In this document: in pieces, positions 41,911 through 57,296 of the stretch
How positions within the stretch are numbered: position 1 is the first letter of the stretch
How the letters are laid out: each line of letters begins with the position of its first letter
Assembly: GCA_001899285.1 (NCBI GenBank)
Contig: MKWA01000015.1
Location: 1-64,000 of the forward strand
Source: Rhizobiales bacterium 64-17
GTDB taxonomy: Bacteria; Pseudomonadota; Alphaproteobacteria; Rhizobiales; Xanthobacteraceae
DNA length: 64,000 bases
Direction of reading: 5' to 3'
Translations under genes and position numbers: made by a program
Notes under the pieces: generated by a model
What the model was told of the DNA's origin: nothing
Seen by the model: only the letters and a program-made list of their open reading frames with translations
Database searches by the model: none

Positions 41911-43226
41911 GCGTCCTCCATTTCGGCCTGACCCCGAAGATGAAGCCGGTATCGCCGCGCCGCTCCACCGTGGCCGCCGCGCTCGACGTCGGAACCGACA
42001 AGATCGTCTGCCTGATCGCGCGGTTGAAACCGCAGTCGCCGCAGGAAGTGCTGCGCCGGCGCAGCCACGGCGTCGAGGTGTTCGGCTTCGGTCACGTCGC
42101 CGCGCGCGGCATGAAGAGCGGCGCGATCAGCGATCTCGCCGCCGCCGAGGCGGTGGTGCGTCAGGCCGTGCATATCGCCGAGAAAAGCGCCGGGGTCGAA
42201 CTCGAATCCGTGGTCGTCTCGCTCTCGGCCGGCCGCATCGGCAGCGAGCGGTTCAACTCCACGGTCGATCTCTCCAGCGCCGTCACCGACAGCGATATCG
42301 GTCGCGTGCTTGCCGCCACCAGCCGGCATTCGGCGCGCGACGGGCGCGCGGTGCTGCATTCCATGCCGATGAGCTTCGCCATCGACGGCGCCAAGGGTAT
42401 CCGCGATCCGCGCGCGATGCTCGGCCGCCGGCTCGGCGTCGACATGCACATGGTCACGGCCGACGTGTCGGCGGCGCGCAACCTGATGCTCACGGTCGAG
42501 CGCAGCCACGTCGATGTCGAGGCGATGGTCGCCGCGCCCTATGTGGCGGCGCTGTCGGTGCTCGCCGACGACGAGGCCGATCTCGGCGCGGCGGTGATCG
42601 ACATGGGCGCCGGCACCACCACCATGGCGGTGTTTTCCGGCGGGCGTTTCGTCCACGCCGACGGTTTCGGCCTCGGTGGCTATCACGTCACCATGGATCT
42701 GGCGCGCGGTCTTAATGCGCGCATTGCCGATGCCGAGCGAATCAAGACGTTCTATGGCACTGTGATCGCCGGTGGTTCGGACGAACGTGACATGATCACC
42801 GTGCCTCCGATCGGCGATGACGAGCGCGAGCCCCCGCAATTCGTGTCGCGCGCGTCGCTGATGCGGATCATCCGGCCGCGCGTCGAGGAAATTCTGGAAA
42901 TGGTGCGCGATCGGCTGGCGGCGTCACCGCTGGCGGCCGAGCCGCGCGCGCGGATTGTACTCACCGGCGGAGCCAGTCAGCTCGTCGGGCTGCCGGATCT
43001 CGCGGCGCGGATCCTGGGACGCAATGTGCGGATCGGACGCCCTCTCGGCGTCTCGGGACTGCGCGACGCCGCGCGAGGGCCTGCTTTCGCGGTGGCAGCC
43101 GGTCTTCTGGTCTACCCGCAAGCCGCGCATCTCGAACATTTTGAACCGCGGCGAACGCGGCAACTGATGACAGGCACAGGTGGCTACATCTCACGGGTTG
43201 GGCAATGGCTCCGAGAAAGCTTCTGA
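41907..43226 (+). CDS. ftsA: Cell division protein FtsA
   Basis: A 439-aa actin-like protein that tethers FtsZ to the membrane. [15 protein letters not shown] is the phosphate 1 loop, an SHS2 (1C) domain lies at about 100-185, [17 protein letters not shown] is the phosphate 2 region, and [17 protein letters not shown] the adenosine motif. The C-terminal amphipathic helix ([12 protein letters not shown]) is the membrane anchor. It is coupled to ftsQ by 4 nt; ftsZ follows after 55 nt. Confidence 0.95.
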   Translation: MSVLHFGLTPKMKPVSPRRSTVAAALDVGTDKIVCLIARLKPQSPQEVLRRRSHGVEVFGFGHVAARGMKSGAISDLAAAEAVVRQAVHIAEKSAGVELESVVVSLSAGRIGSERFNSTVDLSSAVTDSDIGRVLAATSRHSARDGRAVLHSMPMSFAIDGAKGIRDPRAMLGRRLGVDMHMVTADVSAARNLMLTVERSHVDVEAMVAAPYVAALSVLADDEADLGAAVIDMGAGTTTMAVFSGGRFVHADGFGLGGYHVTMDLARGLNARIADAERIKTFYGTVIAGGSDERDMITVPPIGDDEREPPQFVSRASLMRIIRPRVEEILEMVRDRLAASPLAAEPRARIVLTGGASQLVGLPDLAARILGRNVRIGRPLGVSGLRDAARGPAFAVAAGLLVYPQAAHLEHFEPRRTRQLMTGTGGYISRVGQWLRESF

Positions 43227-43281
43227 CCCTCCCGCAAACCCGAAAGGCAACGTGGCAGGCGCCGCGACGAACGAGGCACAC

Positions 43282-45006
43282 ATGACGATCAACCTGAAGA
43301 TCCCCGACATCCAGGAACTCAAACCGCGGATCATCGTGTTCGGCGTCGGTGGCGCCGGCGGCAATGCCGTCAACAACATGATCACCGCCGGCCTGCAGGG
43401 CGTCGACTTCGTCGTCGCCAACACCGACGCACAGGCGCTCGCCAGTTCCAAGGCGCAGCGCATCGTGCAGATGGGTGTGCAGGTTACCGAAGGTCTCGGC
43501 GCCGGCTCGCAGCCGGAAGTCGGCCGCGCTGCCGCCGAAGAGGTGATGGATGAAATCCGCGATCACCTCAACGGCGTGCACATGGTGTTCGTCACCGCCG
43601 GCATGGGCGGCGGCACCGGCACCGGCGCTGCGCCGGTGATCGCGCGCGTCGCCAAGGAGATGGGCATCCTCACCGTGGGTGTCGTCACCAAGCCGTTCCA
43701 CTTCGAAGGCCAGCGCCGCATGCGCTTCGCCGAGATCGGCATCTCCGATCTGCACAAGGTGGTCGACACGCTGCTGGTGATCCCGAACCAGAACCTGTTC
43801 CGGGTCGCCAACGAGAAGACCACCTTCGCCGACGCCTTCGCGATGGCGGACCAGGTGCTCTATTCGGGCGTCGCCTGCATCACCGACCTGATGGTCAAGG
43901 AAGGTCTGATCAATCTCGACTTCGCCGACGTCCGCGCCGTGATGCGTGAGATGGGCAAGGCGATGATGGGCACCGGCGAGGCGTCGGGCGAGAAGCGCGC
44001 GGCGACCGCGGCGGAAGCGGCGATTGCCAATCCGCTGATCGACGATTCGTCGATGAAGGGCGCCAAGGGCCTGCTGGTCTCGATCACCGGCGGCAAGGAT
44101 CTCACCCTGTACGAGGTCGACGAGGCCGCCACCCGCATCCGCGAGGAAGTCGATCAGGACGCCAACATCATCGTCGGCGCGACCTTCGACGAAACGCTGG
44201 AAGGCGTCATCCGCGTGTCGGTCGTTGCCACCGGCATCGACAGCGCGCAGATCGCCGCGCAGAGCCGCCCGATCGAAACGCCGCGCGTTGAAGCCCGGCC
44301 CGAGCACAATCGTCTGGCCGAGCTCAACGCCGCGCGTCGCGTCGAGAGTCAGCGTCTGGCCGATCGCATCGAGCAGGAAACGCGCTCGGCGATGCTGGCC
44401 GCGCGCAATGCGCAGCCGAAGATGGAACAGCCGGTGCCGTCCGTCGCCGCCAGCGATGCCGCGCATGCGGCGGTCGCTGCCGCGCTGATGCCGGCGGCTG
44501 CGGTCGAGGATGTCTCGATCCGTCCGATCCCACTCAAGCCGACGATGTTCGAACCGGCTCCGGTGGAGCCGGTCGCGATCAGCGAGGAGCCGCCGCCGGA
44601 ATCCTTCATCCCGCCGCAGGCGGAGCAGACCGGGCTGCGCAAGCCGCGCATGCCCCGCGTCGATGAGCTGCCGCTCCCGGCCCAGGCGCAGATCAAGGCT
44701 GCCCGTGGCGAAGCCGAATCGGACCAGCATCCCGCCCGCCAGCGGATGGGCCTGATGCAGCGTCTCGCCGCGGTCGGCCTCGGCCGCCGCGAAGAGCCGG
44801 CTATCGAGCCGCCGGTGCCGGTGGCGCCGCGTCCGGTCACGTTCCCGCCGCGCCAGGCCCGCCCGGCCGATCCGCCGGTGTCGGAATATGCCCGCCGCAG
44901 CACGCCGCAGGGGCTCGACCCCCATGGCCGGCCGGCTCCTGTGCACAACAGCGCCGAGGACGACCAGCTCGATATCCCGGCCTTCCTGCGACGGCAGGCC
45001 AACTAA
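43282..45006 (+). CDS. ftsZ: Cell division protein FtsZ
   Basis: A 574-aa tubulin homologue that forms the division ring. [17 protein letters not shown] and NTDAQAL are at the N-terminus, the GTP signature GGGTGTG is at 109-115, and the polymerisation domain ends near residue 320. A long Pro/Ala-rich linker of about 230 residues follows, as in other alphaproteobacteria, then the conserved FtsA-binding tail [13 protein letters not shown]. The ATG at 43282 fits the conserved start; the open 34-codon extension overlaps ftsA. A strong terminator follows. Confidence 0.96.
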   Translation: MTINLKIPDIQELKPRIIVFGVGGAGGNAVNNMITAGLQGVDFVVANTDAQALASSKAQRIVQMGVQVTEGLGAGSQPEVGRAAAEEVMDEIRDHLNGVHMVFVTAGMGGGTGTGAAPVIARVAKEMGILTVGVVTKPFHFEGQRRMRFAEIGISDLHKVVDTLLVIPNQNLFRVANEKTTFADAFAMADQVLYSGVACITDLMVKEGLINLDFADVRAVMREMGKAMMGTGEASGEKRAATAAEAAIANPLIDDSSMKGAKGLLVSITGGKDLTLYEVDEAATRIREEVDQDANIIVGATFDETLEGVIRVSVVATGIDSAQIAAQSRPIETPRVEARPEHNRLAELNAARRVESQRLADRIEQETRSAMLAARNAQPKMEQPVPSVAASDAAHAAVAAALMPAAAVEDVSIRPIPLKPTMFEPAPVEPVAISEEPPPESFIPPQAEQTGLRKPRMPRVDELPLPAQAQIKAARGEAESDQHPARQRMGLMQRLAAVGLGRREEPAIEPPVPVAPRPVTFPPRQARPADPPVSEYARRSTPQGLDPHGRPAPVHNSAEDDQLDIPAFLRRQAN

Positions 45007-45016
45007 GCGACAAAAA

Positions 45017-45039
45017 CCCCGGCTTCGGCCGGGGTTTTT
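45017..45039 (+). terminator. Intrinsic terminator after ftsZ
   Basis: Stem CCCCGGC/GCCGGGG around a TTCG tetraloop, extended by A-T pairs on both sides and followed by TTTTT. It closes the dcw transcript 10 nt after the ftsZ stop. Confidence 0.92.
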
Positions 45040-45311
45040 CTTTTATGGTGTTGTTTTTTAAAGATTTTTCCGTATTCGCGGGCGCCGGAGGGTTAACCCT
45101 CAAGATTAATGGCGTCTTTCCGGATCAAATGCGGCGAAATCGCGTAACAGTCCGTAACACAACGTCAGTTGGCGAGGGACGGGGGCTGACTTATTCCCTG
45201 TGCTGCGGAAACGGCCCAAGTCCTTAGAGACGTATGGCTTTGATACCGCAAGCTTATCGCCCGTCGGGGGGCGCGGCCGGATGACCGGCCGGACAGAGAC
45301 GGATCGCGTTG
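45040..45311. other. Gene-free stretch before lpxC, presumed promoter and leader
   Basis: No gene is seen. It holds an AT-rich start, GTTAACCC-N5-GATTAA at about 45093 (TTAA spaced 9, not the CtrA 7), a direct repeat GTAACA at 45144 and 45154, and a hairpin GGCCGG-ATGA-CCGGCC at 45275-45290, some 20 nt before the lpxC start. The lpxC promoter should be here, but I cannot place it with confidence. Confidence 0.4.
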
Positions 45312-46322
45312 ATGACTGTTGCGAAACCGGGCGCCAAATCGACCACGGCGACCACCCTGCAAACCACGCTGCTGGCGCCGGTCTCGGTGTCCGGCATCGG
45401 TGTCCACTCCGGGTTGCCGGCGACGCTGACGCTGCATCCCGCGCCGGCGCATCACGGCATCGTCTTCTCCCGTCTCGGCCGCGCCGGTGAACCGGATCGC
45501 GAAATTCTCGCCGATTTCCGCGCCGTTACCGCGACCGATTTTGCCACCGTGCTCGGCGATGCCAAGGGGCCGCTGTGTTCGACCGCGGAGCATGTGTTGT
45601 CCGCGCTGCGCGGCCTCGGCATCGACAATGTGGTGGTCGAGATCGACGGACCGGAAGCGCCGATCATGGACGGCAGCGCCGCCGATTTCATCGCGGCGGT
45701 CGATCGCGCCGGCATCCGCACGCTGGAAGCGCCGCGCAAATATATCGAAGTGCTCAAGACCATCCGCGTCGCCCGCAAGGACGGCGCGAGCGGCGAACTC
45801 GCGCCTTATGCGCGCGGCTTCCGCGTCGAGGCCGAGATCGATTTCTCCGAGCCGCTGATCGGCCGGCAGAGCTACGCGCTCGACATCACCGCCGACAGCT
45901 TCCGCCGCGAGATTTCGCGCGCGCGCACGTTCGGCTTCATGCGCGATGTGGCGCGGCTGTGGAGCGCCGGTTACGCGCTCGGCGCCTCGTTCGACAACAC
46001 GCTGGTGATCAGCGACAACCGGGTGATGAACCCGGAGGGCGTGCGTTTCGCCGACGAATTCGTGCGTCACAAGGTGCTCGATGCGGTCGGCGATCTGGCG
46101 CTCGCCGGCGCGCCGCTGGTCGGCGTCTATCGCTCGGTGCGCGGCGGCCACGGGCTCAACCATGCCGTTCTCTCGGCGCTGATGGCCGACCCAACCGCCT
46201 GGCGGCTGGTCGATCCGGCGCCCGCCCGCCGGCCGCGACCGGTGGTCGAGCCGCTCGGGGTGCCCGCCAGCGGCCTGCCGGCCGGTCTCGCGGTTCCGGC
46301 CTACGGTCCCAGCGTCTCGTAA
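45312..46322 (+). CDS. lpxC: UDP-3-O-acyl-N-acetylglucosamine deacetylase
   Basis: A 336-aa zinc enzyme, first committed step of lipid A synthesis. STAEHVLSAL carries Zn ligand His94; FVRHKVLDAVGDL supplies His253 and Asp257, and RGGHGLNH the catalytic His280. The N-terminal extension (about 1-20) is Thr/Ala-rich. An ATG at 45312 is the start; the TTG at 45309 is in frame. It has its own leader of about 300 nt after the ftsZ terminator. Confidence 0.95.
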   Translation: MTVAKPGAKSTTATTLQTTLLAPVSVSGIGVHSGLPATLTLHPAPAHHGIVFSRLGRAGEPDREILADFRAVTATDFATVLGDAKGPLCSTAEHVLSALRGLGIDNVVVEIDGPEAPIMDGSAADFIAAVDRAGIRTLEAPRKYIEVLKTIRVARKDGASGELAPYARGFRVEAEIDFSEPLIGRQSYALDITADSFRREISRARTFGFMRDVARLWSAGYALGASFDNTLVISDNRVMNPEGVRFADEFVRHKVLDAVGDLALAGAPLVGVYRSVRGGHGLNHAVLSALMADPTAWRLVDPAPARRPRPVVEPLGVPASGLPAGLAVPAYGPSVS

Positions 46323-46486
46323 CGGGACAGCGTTAACCCTCCGCCACATTGCGGGCTGAATCTCCCGCTTAATCGCGGTTCTCTGTTGCGCCAGACTGTC
46401 ATGCTTGGCCTGACGGCAGATTTTCGATACGTCTCTGGCTGGATGGCCCGCTGCCGATTGGCCGGGCGAGGGGATCGGACAAGGTG

Positions 46487-47356
46487 ATGCTGACACGGGC
46501 TTTCGGGCATAAGCGCGGCCGCGCCATCGCTGTGCGTCTGTTGATGCTGGCGATGATCTCCGTCACCGTGCCGGCCTGCAGCACGTTCAGCGACTGGTTC
46601 GGCAAGAAAGACGATGTCCTGCCCGATCAGCCGGCCGACAAGCTCTATAACGAAGGGCTCTACCTGCTGAACCAGAAGCGGGAACCCAAGGAAGCGGTCA
46701 AGAAATTCGAGGAAGTCGACCGCCAGCACCCGTATTCGGAATGGGCGCGCAAATCGCTGATCATGCTCGCTTATGCGCAGTACGAAGCGCGCGACTATGA
46801 CGAGTGCATCAACTCCGCGAAGCGTTACGTGTCGCTGCATCCGGGCAGTCCGGACGCGGCCTATGCCCAATATCTGATCGGCGCGGCCTATTTCGACCAG
46901 ATCCCGGACATCACCCGCGATCAGGGCGCGACCGACCGTGCGATGCAGGCGCTGGACGAGGTGGTGCGGAAATATCCGACCACCGAATACGCCGCCAGCG
47001 CCAAGAAGAAGCTCGAAGTGGCGCGCGACCAGCTTGCCGGCAAGGAAATGGCGGTCGGCCGCTATTACCTCGAGAAGAAGGACTTCACCGGCGCGATCAA
47101 CCGGTTCAAGGTCGTGGTGACGCAGTATCAGACCACTCGCCATGTGGAAGAGGCGCTGATGCGGCTCACCGAATCCTATATGGCGCTCGGCATCGTGGCC
47201 GAGGCGCAGACGGCGGCGGCCGTGCTCGGCCACAACTTCCCGGATAGTCCGTGGTACAAGAACGCCTATTCGCTGGTGAAGTCGGGCGGCAAGGAACCCC
47301 ATGAAAACCAGGGGTCGTGGATCAGCCGGGCCTTCAAGAAGGTCGGTTTGGGCTGA
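46487..47356 (+). CDS. bamD: Outer membrane assembly lipoprotein BamD
   Basis: A 289-aa lipoprotein of the BAM complex that inserts outer-membrane beta barrels. The signal peptide ends in VPAC, so Cys at about residue 31 is lipidated. Five TPR-like repeats follow (ADKLYNEGLYLLNQKREPKEAVKKFEEVDRQHPYSEWARKS...). A GTG at 46484 with GAGGGG 10 nt upstream is an equally possible start. In rhizobia bamD regularly sits between lpxC and recN. Confidence 0.93.
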   Translation: MLTRAFGHKRGRAIAVRLLMLAMISVTVPACSTFSDWFGKKDDVLPDQPADKLYNEGLYLLNQKREPKEAVKKFEEVDRQHPYSEWARKSLIMLAYAQYEARDYDECINSAKRYVSLHPGSPDAAYAQYLIGAAYFDQIPDITRDQGATDRAMQALDEVVRKYPTTEYAASAKKKLEVARDQLAGKEMAVGRYYLEKKDFTGAINRFKVVVTQYQTTRHVEEALMRLTESYMALGIVAEAQTAAAVLGHNFPDSPWYKNAYSLVKSGGKEPHENQGSWISRAFKKVGLG

Positions 47357-47522
47357 CCGCCTGCTTCGGCTGTTGTCAGCCGGCCCGCCGTTCTATCCAC
47401 ATCGCTGTTTCGCATGCGCCGGGGCTTGTCCCGGCGTTCGGCGTCTTTGATGATGCGAATCTGTCAGTAGTCACAGCCGCCGGCCTGCGCCGGAGATGGC
47501 CGCCCCAGGTACGACACGCCCC

Positions 47523-52606
<5,084 letters not shown>

Positions 52607-52607
<1 letters not shown>

Positions 52608-54436
52608 TAGGTGCGCCCGAGCGGCTCCGTCGCGATAGTCAGCCAGGCGCGCGTCTCGGCATCAACCAGCGGCGACAGCGTGTCGCGCACGCGGGCGTGG
52701 TAGCGGTCGATCCAGTCGCGCTCGGCGGCCGACAGCATCGACGGATCAATCAGCCGGCGGTCGATCGGCGCCAGCGTCAGGGTCTCGAAGGCGTCGAGTG
52801 TCTTTTCCGCGCCCGCGGGCTGCGGTCCGGCGACAACGAGCACGAGATTCTCGATGCGGATGCCATAGGCGCCGGTTTTGTAATAACCGGGCTCGTTCGA
52901 CAGGATTATGCCGCGCTCCAGCGGAACGGTGCCGAGCTTGGAGATGCGCGCCGGGCCTTCGTGCACGGACAGATAGCTGCCGACGCCGTGGCCCGTGCCG
53001 TGGTCGAAATCAAGTCCGGCCTGCCACAGCGGCAGCCGCGCCAGCGTGTCGAGCTGCGCGCCGGTGGTGCCGCGCGGAAACACTGCGGTTGCGATGGCGA
53101 TATGCCCGCGCAGCACGCGGGTGAAGCGGTCGCGCATCTCCGCGCTCGGCGTGCCGACCGCGATGGTGCGCGTCACGTCGGTGGTGCCGTCTTCGTATTG
53201 CGCGCCGGAATCGATCAGGAACAGCTCGTTCAAACCAATCTTGCGGTTGGTGGCGCTGGTGACGCGGTAATGCACGATCGCGCCGTTCGGTCCGGCGCCG
53301 GAAATGGTCGGGAACGACACATCCTTCAGGACGCCGGTGTCGCGGCGGAAACTTTCCAGCGCGGCGACGGCGTCGATCTCGGTCAGTGCGCCGCGCGGCG
53401 CTTCGCGGTCGAACCAGGCGAGGAAGCGCACCAGCGCCGCGCCGTCGCGTTGGTGCGCGCTGCGGCTGCCGGCGATTTCGGTGTCGTTCTTCACCGCCTT
53501 CATCGCCGTCACCGGATCGGCGGCGCGGGTGACATGCGCCTCGGCGGCCTCCAGCCGCCGCGTCAGCGCATCGGCGCCGGTGCCGCGGTCAAGCTGCACG
53601 GCGCGGCCCTTGAGTGCGTCGAGGTCGGCGAGAAAAGCGGCCGGCTCGCGCACATCGGCGAGGTCTTCGAGGGCGGCGCGCGTGCGGTTGTCGAGTTTTC
53701 CGGCGGCGACATAGAGCGCCGGCCGTCCGCGCGCCGGTACCAGCGCGAAGGCGAGCGGCAGGGGCGTATGCGCGACATCACTGCCGCGGATGTTGAAAAT
53801 CCACGCCACGTTGTGCGGATCGGATATCACCAGCGTGTCGATCCGCAATTCCGTGAGCTTTTCGCGCAACCGCGTGAGCTTGTCGCCGGCAGCTTCGCCG
53901 GCATAGCGCGGATCATGCAAATGCACGGCGCCGCTCGGTTCGGCCGGACGTCCGTTCCAGACGCTGTCGATCGGATTGCTGTCGAGCGGGACCAGCGTGG
54001 CGCCGGCCGCTTCGCATGCTTTGCCGAGCACGTCGACCGCTTCGCTGGTGTGCAGCCATGGATCGTAGCCGAGCTTGGCGCCTGGGTGCAGATGCGCGCG
54101 CAGCCATTGGCTCGGTGGCTGTTCGATCAGATGCGCGATCTCGAACACTTTGGTGTCGGTCTGCTCCGGCGCCTGCACCTGATAGCGGCCGTCGACGAAC
54201 AGCGCGGCACGGTCCGGCAGCACGATCGCGGCACCGGCCGAGCCGGTGAATCCGGTGAGCCATGCCAGCCGTTCGTCGGCCGGCGCGACATATTCGTTCT
54301 GCTGGCGGTCGGCGCGCGGAACGATGAAGCCGTCGACGCCACGCCGCTGCAATTCGGCGCGCAAGGCGGCCACGCGCGGCGCGATCTGCGTGCGGTCGCT
54401 GACGTCGTCGAATGTCTGGAAGCGCGCTTCGAACAT
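52607..54436 (-). CDS. Aminopeptidase P family protein (Xaa-Pro aminopeptidase)
   Basis: A 609-aa three-domain M24B peptidase of the long, eukaryote-like aminopeptidase P type: two creatinase-like N-terminal domains (about 20-300) and a pita-bread catalytic domain. The metal ligands are visible as the two Asp in IDSGAQYEDGTTDVTR, His in GTGHGVGS, Glu in SNEPGYY and Glu in IRIENL. It removes an N-terminal residue before proline. ATG 54436 was chosen; an in-frame ATG at 54448 is an alternative. It is followed directly by the drug transporter gene. Confidence 0.92.
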
Positions 54437-54610
54437 GAGTCGCACCATAGGGATTGCCCCAAACGGCGGCAAACACCGCTGTCATGCGCGGATTGCATCA
54501 ACGTCATGCAAGTTGCCGACGCGGCAGGCAGCCAAACGCCCAGGCGTTAAGCGTCATTAACCGCGCATGCGAAACTGCAAACCTGACCCCGCAAGCCTGG
54601 GAGTGGTCAT

Positions 54611-54624
54611 TTGCTGCGATGCAA
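54611..54624. promoter_or_regulatory. Inverted repeat TTGC-N6-GCAA upstream of small gene
   Basis: TTGC (54611-54614) and GCAA (54621-54624) flank TGCGAT, itself carrying an overlapping TGC-GCA symmetry. It lies 74 nt before the 56-codon gene. TGC/GCA palindromes are seen at regulators such as PhaR, but no link can be shown here. Confidence 0.25.
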
Positions 54625-54697
54625 CATAGGTTGTTTTTGCAGTCAGGGGAAATGCCGGGAGTGTCGTCAAACCTTCTGGACAAGACGGAGACACGCC

Positions 54698-54868
54698 ATG
54701 GTTCTTACGAGTTTTATCGCCCGCCTTTATCGCCGTTTCCTCGAAGCGCAGAAGCGTCGCGCCGAGCGGGAAATCGCCATGCACCGGCATCTACTGCCGC
54801 ACGACATGGAAATGTACGGCAACCGGCTGATCCACCGCAGCGAAGACGCGCTGCCGTTCGGCCGCTAA
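54698..54868 (+). CDS. Small conserved basic protein (DUF1127-like)
   Basis: A 56-aa protein, rich in Arg, His and Leu: VLTSFIARLYRRFLEAQKRR is followed by HRHLLPHDMEMYGNRLIHRSEDALPF. Similar short proteins are common in Bradyrhizobium-like genomes, and its N-terminal half resembles DUF1127 proteins. The ATG at 54698 has GGAG 7 nt upstream, which fits better than the longer frame that begins at 54611. Function unknown. Confidence 0.65.
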   Translation: MVLTSFIARLYRRFLEAQKRRAEREIAMHRHLLPHDMEMYGNRLIHRSEDALPFGR

Positions 54869-54884
54869 GCGAACACATCTCCGA

Positions 54885-55820
54885 TCATCCGCGGTCGCCG
54901 GGACCGCGGGGAGATCGCGGGTTCTGCACGCGCGGCTTTCGCATCAGCAGTGTCATCCACTGATCGAGCGGAAAGCGGCGCTCCAGTACAAGCCCGCGTG
55001 CGCGATAGGCGGCGAGTGCCGCATGCGCGTGCACCGGCAGCAGGCCCGACAAGACGATGTAGCCGCCCGGCGCCAGCAGCGCCGCGAGCGGCGTCGCCAT
55101 TCGCACCAGCGGACCCAGCAGAATATTCGCGAAGATCAGATCGTAGGGCGCGCCGTTGCCGATCCGGGCATCGGCGACACCGGCGGCGCGCAACGCGACG
55201 ACTGAGGTCGCCGTGCGGTTGAGCGTGGCGTTGGCGCGCGCCGCGACCACCGCGACCGGATCGATATCGGAGGCGACCGCGCTGATATGCCAGCGGCGCG
55301 CCGCCGCGATGGCGAGCACGCCGGTGCCGGTGCCGACATCGAGCACGCGCTCCGGTTTGAAATGGCGGGCGAGGGCGTCGAGCGCCAGCAGGCAGCCGCG
55401 GGTGGTGCCGTGGTGGCCGGTGCCGAAGGCGAGCGCAGCCTCGATCTCCAGACCGATGCGATTGCTTCCAACGCTGGCGCGATCATGGGAGCCGTGGACG
55501 CGGAAGCGGCCGGCATCGACCGGGGTGAGACCGGCGAGGCTCGCAGTCACCCAGTCGGTCGCGGCGACCGTTTCAAACGTCAAATCCGCCGCGACGGCAT
55601 CGCCGCCGGCGGCCGCGACCAGCGCGCGGATCGCCGCCTCGTCCGGCTGGCTGCCGAAATGCACTTCCACGCACCAGCGGCCATCGTCGCCCTCGAAGGC
55701 CGCGGCGGCGGTGTCGTCAGGCGGCAGGCTTTCGTGCAGCAGGGTGGCGATGCGTTTCGCCCGCGCTTCGTCGGTGACAGCGCGGGCGAGAACCGTGGGG
55801 GCGGGAGTCGGGAGAAGAAT
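54885..55820 (-). CDS. prmA: Ribosomal protein L11 methyltransferase, start unusual
   Basis: A SAM-dependent enzyme that trimethylates ribosomal protein L11. ALAFGTGHHGTTRGCLLALD and VLDVGTGTGVLAIAAARR (SAM motif I) and FANILLGPL (catalytic-type loop) are clear. The first standard start in the frame is GTG at 55670, but translation upstream of it still gives PrmA-like sequence (VTDEARAKRIATLLHESLPPDDTAAAAFE) back to a TGA near 55858, with no ATG, GTG or TTG. An ATT at 55820 preceded by AGGA is the best candidate start (311 aa). A frameshift or sequence error is the alternative. The core 54885-55670 is certain. Confidence 0.8.
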   Translation of the reverse strand: MLLPTPAPTVLARAVTDEARAKRIATLLHESLPPDDTAAAAFEGDDGRWCVEVHFGSQPDEAAIRALVAAAGGDAVAADLTFETVAATDWVTASLAGLTPVDAGRFRVHGSHDRASVGSNRIGLEIEAALAFGTGHHGTTRGCLLALDALARHFKPERVLDVGTGTGVLAIAAARRWHISAVASDIDPVAVVAARANATLNRTATSVVALRAAGVADARIGNGAPYDLIFANILLGPLVRMATPLAALLAPGGYIVLSGLLPVHAHAALAAYRARGLVLERRFPLDQWMTLLMRKPRVQNPRSPRGPGDRG

Positions 55821-55930
55821 GGGAGCGATCCTGCGCGGCGGGATGCCACGTCGTCATTCTAAGGCCGAACCGCGCGGCGGCGATCACTTTTCACCGAAAA
55901 GTTTTCGTCCGCGCGCCGATGACCGGGCCG

Positions 55931-56683
55931 CTACCAGTTGTTGAACACCCCGCGCGGGCGATCATAGAATCGGCCCGGTGCATCGGGGTACTCGTAACGG
56001 CGCGGCGCGATTTCCTCGCCGTAGTAGCGCCCGCGAGACGAACGGGCGCGGCGCGGCTCGTAGCCGTAGTAGCGTGCGTCGGCCTGCGCCTCCATCTGCG
56101 CCTGCGCGCGGGCCTGCGCGGCACGCGCGGCGGCGCGCTCGCGTTCCAGATCCCACCAGTTGGTATCGCTGTTGCCGCTCCAGCCGTCAGCGATCCCCGG
56201 ATCGACGGTGCGCGGCGCGCGCCGCGCCATCGGCACGCCGCCGGAGGGAATCTCACCCTTGAGCACGACGCGGGTGTTAAGCACGCCGTCCTGCTTCACC
56301 AGGCCGAACAGCAGCCGCGCATGCTCGGTGGAGAGCCGCACGCAGCCATGCGACGCCGGCGTGCCGAGCCGCTTGGCATCAAGCGTGCCGTGAATGGCGT
56401 GGCCCTGCTGGGTGAAGAAGATGGAATGCGGCATCGGCGCATCGTCCCACTCCTTGGAGTAGTGGTCCTCTTCCATGCGGAAGGCACGGAAGCTGCCGCT
56501 CGGCGTGTCATGCCCGGCTTTGCCGGTCGAGACCGGCCAGTCGTAAAGCTGGCTGCCGTTCATCTCCACCGTCATGCGCTGCGCGCTCTTGTCCACGGTG
56601 ATCAGAATCGCGGCGCTCGCCTGCGTGACGGTGAGCGCGGCGAAGGACGCCACGGCGGCGGCCAGAACCCATAGACGTTTCAT
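55931..56683 (-). CDS. L,D-transpeptidase, second copy
   Basis: A 250-aa exported YkuD-domain protein: signal peptide 1-24, catalytic domain about 25-145 with HAIHGT (His98) and SHGCVRLS (Cys114, Arg116), then a long Ala/Gln/Arg-rich coiled region and an Arg/Tyr-rich tail. It is different from the enzyme at 4552-5325, with its catalytic domain at the N-terminus. The basic tail may bind the wall or nucleic-acid-like polymers. It is monocistronic. Confidence 0.9.
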   Translation of the reverse strand: MKRLWVLAAAVASFAALTVTQASAAILITVDKSAQRMTVEMNGSQLYDWPVSTGKAGHDTPSGSFRAFRMEEDHYSKEWDDAPMPHSIFFTQQGHAIHGTLDAKRLGTPASHGCVRLSTEHARLLFGLVKQDGVLNTRVVLKGEIPSGGVPMARRAPRTVDPGIADGWSGNSDTNWWDLERERAAARAAQARAQAQMEAQADARYYGYEPRRARSSRGRYYGEEIAPRRYEYPDAPGRFYDRPRGVFNNW

Positions 56684-56829
56684 CGAACCCAACTTCCCCC
56701 GGATGCCCTTGCACCGGCCTGACAACATAGCGCCCCACGGCATAAGGCTGATCGAGTGTGTTGGTTCCTTTGCTGCGACGCAAGGTCTCGCTGGTCACGA
56801 GCGCGTGCGCGCCGCGCGATGCCATGCGC

Positions 56830-57237
56830 TCAGTTGCCCAATTCCAGCACCCAGTACCGGCGCCCTGACTCCGCGCGCGCCGAGGCGAGGCCGTATCCGG
56901 TGACATCACGCCGCAGCATATTGGCGCGATGGCCCGACGAGCGGCTCCACTGGAGGATCGCGCAGGCTTCGTCCTCGCAACCGTAGGACACATTTTCCGC
57001 GGCTGCGCCCGAACTCACCGCACCGATCCGTTCGCGGAAGCCCGCGTGGTCGAGCCGGTTGCGGCTGGCGAGATCGCGCGCATGGGCGTCGGCCGCGGCG
57101 GCAAGGCCGGGATGAAATTGCAGCGGCGGACGCTTGTGGCTGGCGCGGAAGCCGTTGAGATCCATGGCCGCCGCATGCGTGGCGAGCAGCGGGGCGAGGA
57201 TGAGCAGGGGAGATGCAACCATCAGCCGGCGGAACAT
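56830..57237 (-). CDS. CAP (SCP/PR-1) domain secreted protein
   Basis: A 135-aa protein with a signal peptide (MFRRLMVASPLLILAPLLATHAAA) and one CAP domain: FHPGLAAAADAHARDLASRNRLDHAGFRERIG supplies the conserved His, AAENVSYG the Glu, and QWSRSSGHRANMLRRDVTGYGLA the second His region. YWVLELG ends the fold. Bacterial CAP proteins are secreted with mostly unknown roles. The ATG at 57237 follows GAGGA; the frame is open 155 codons further upstream but is not coding there. Confidence 0.88.
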   Translation of the reverse strand: MFRRLMVASPLLILAPLLATHAAAMDLNGFRASHKRPPLQFHPGLAAAADAHARDLASRNRLDHAGFRERIGAVSSGAAAENVSYGCEDEACAILQWSRSSGHRANMLRRDVTGYGLASARAESGRRYWVLELGN

Positions 57238-57296
57238 CTTGCATCCTCTGCTGTTGGGGCAATACTCGACACAGGTTCCATGAGCATCATAGCGAC

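Noticed and set aside
42961-44946. 661-codon open frame antisense to ftsZ
   Set aside because: Low-complexity Arg/Gly/Asp-rich translation opposite a certain gene.
45093-45112. GTTAACCC...GATTAA before lpxC as a CtrA site
   Set aside because: Spacer of 9 nt between TTAA half-sites.
54546-54559. TTAA-GCGTCA-TTAA as a CtrA site
   Set aside because: The spacer is 6, not 7 nt; without binding data it does not meet the consensus.
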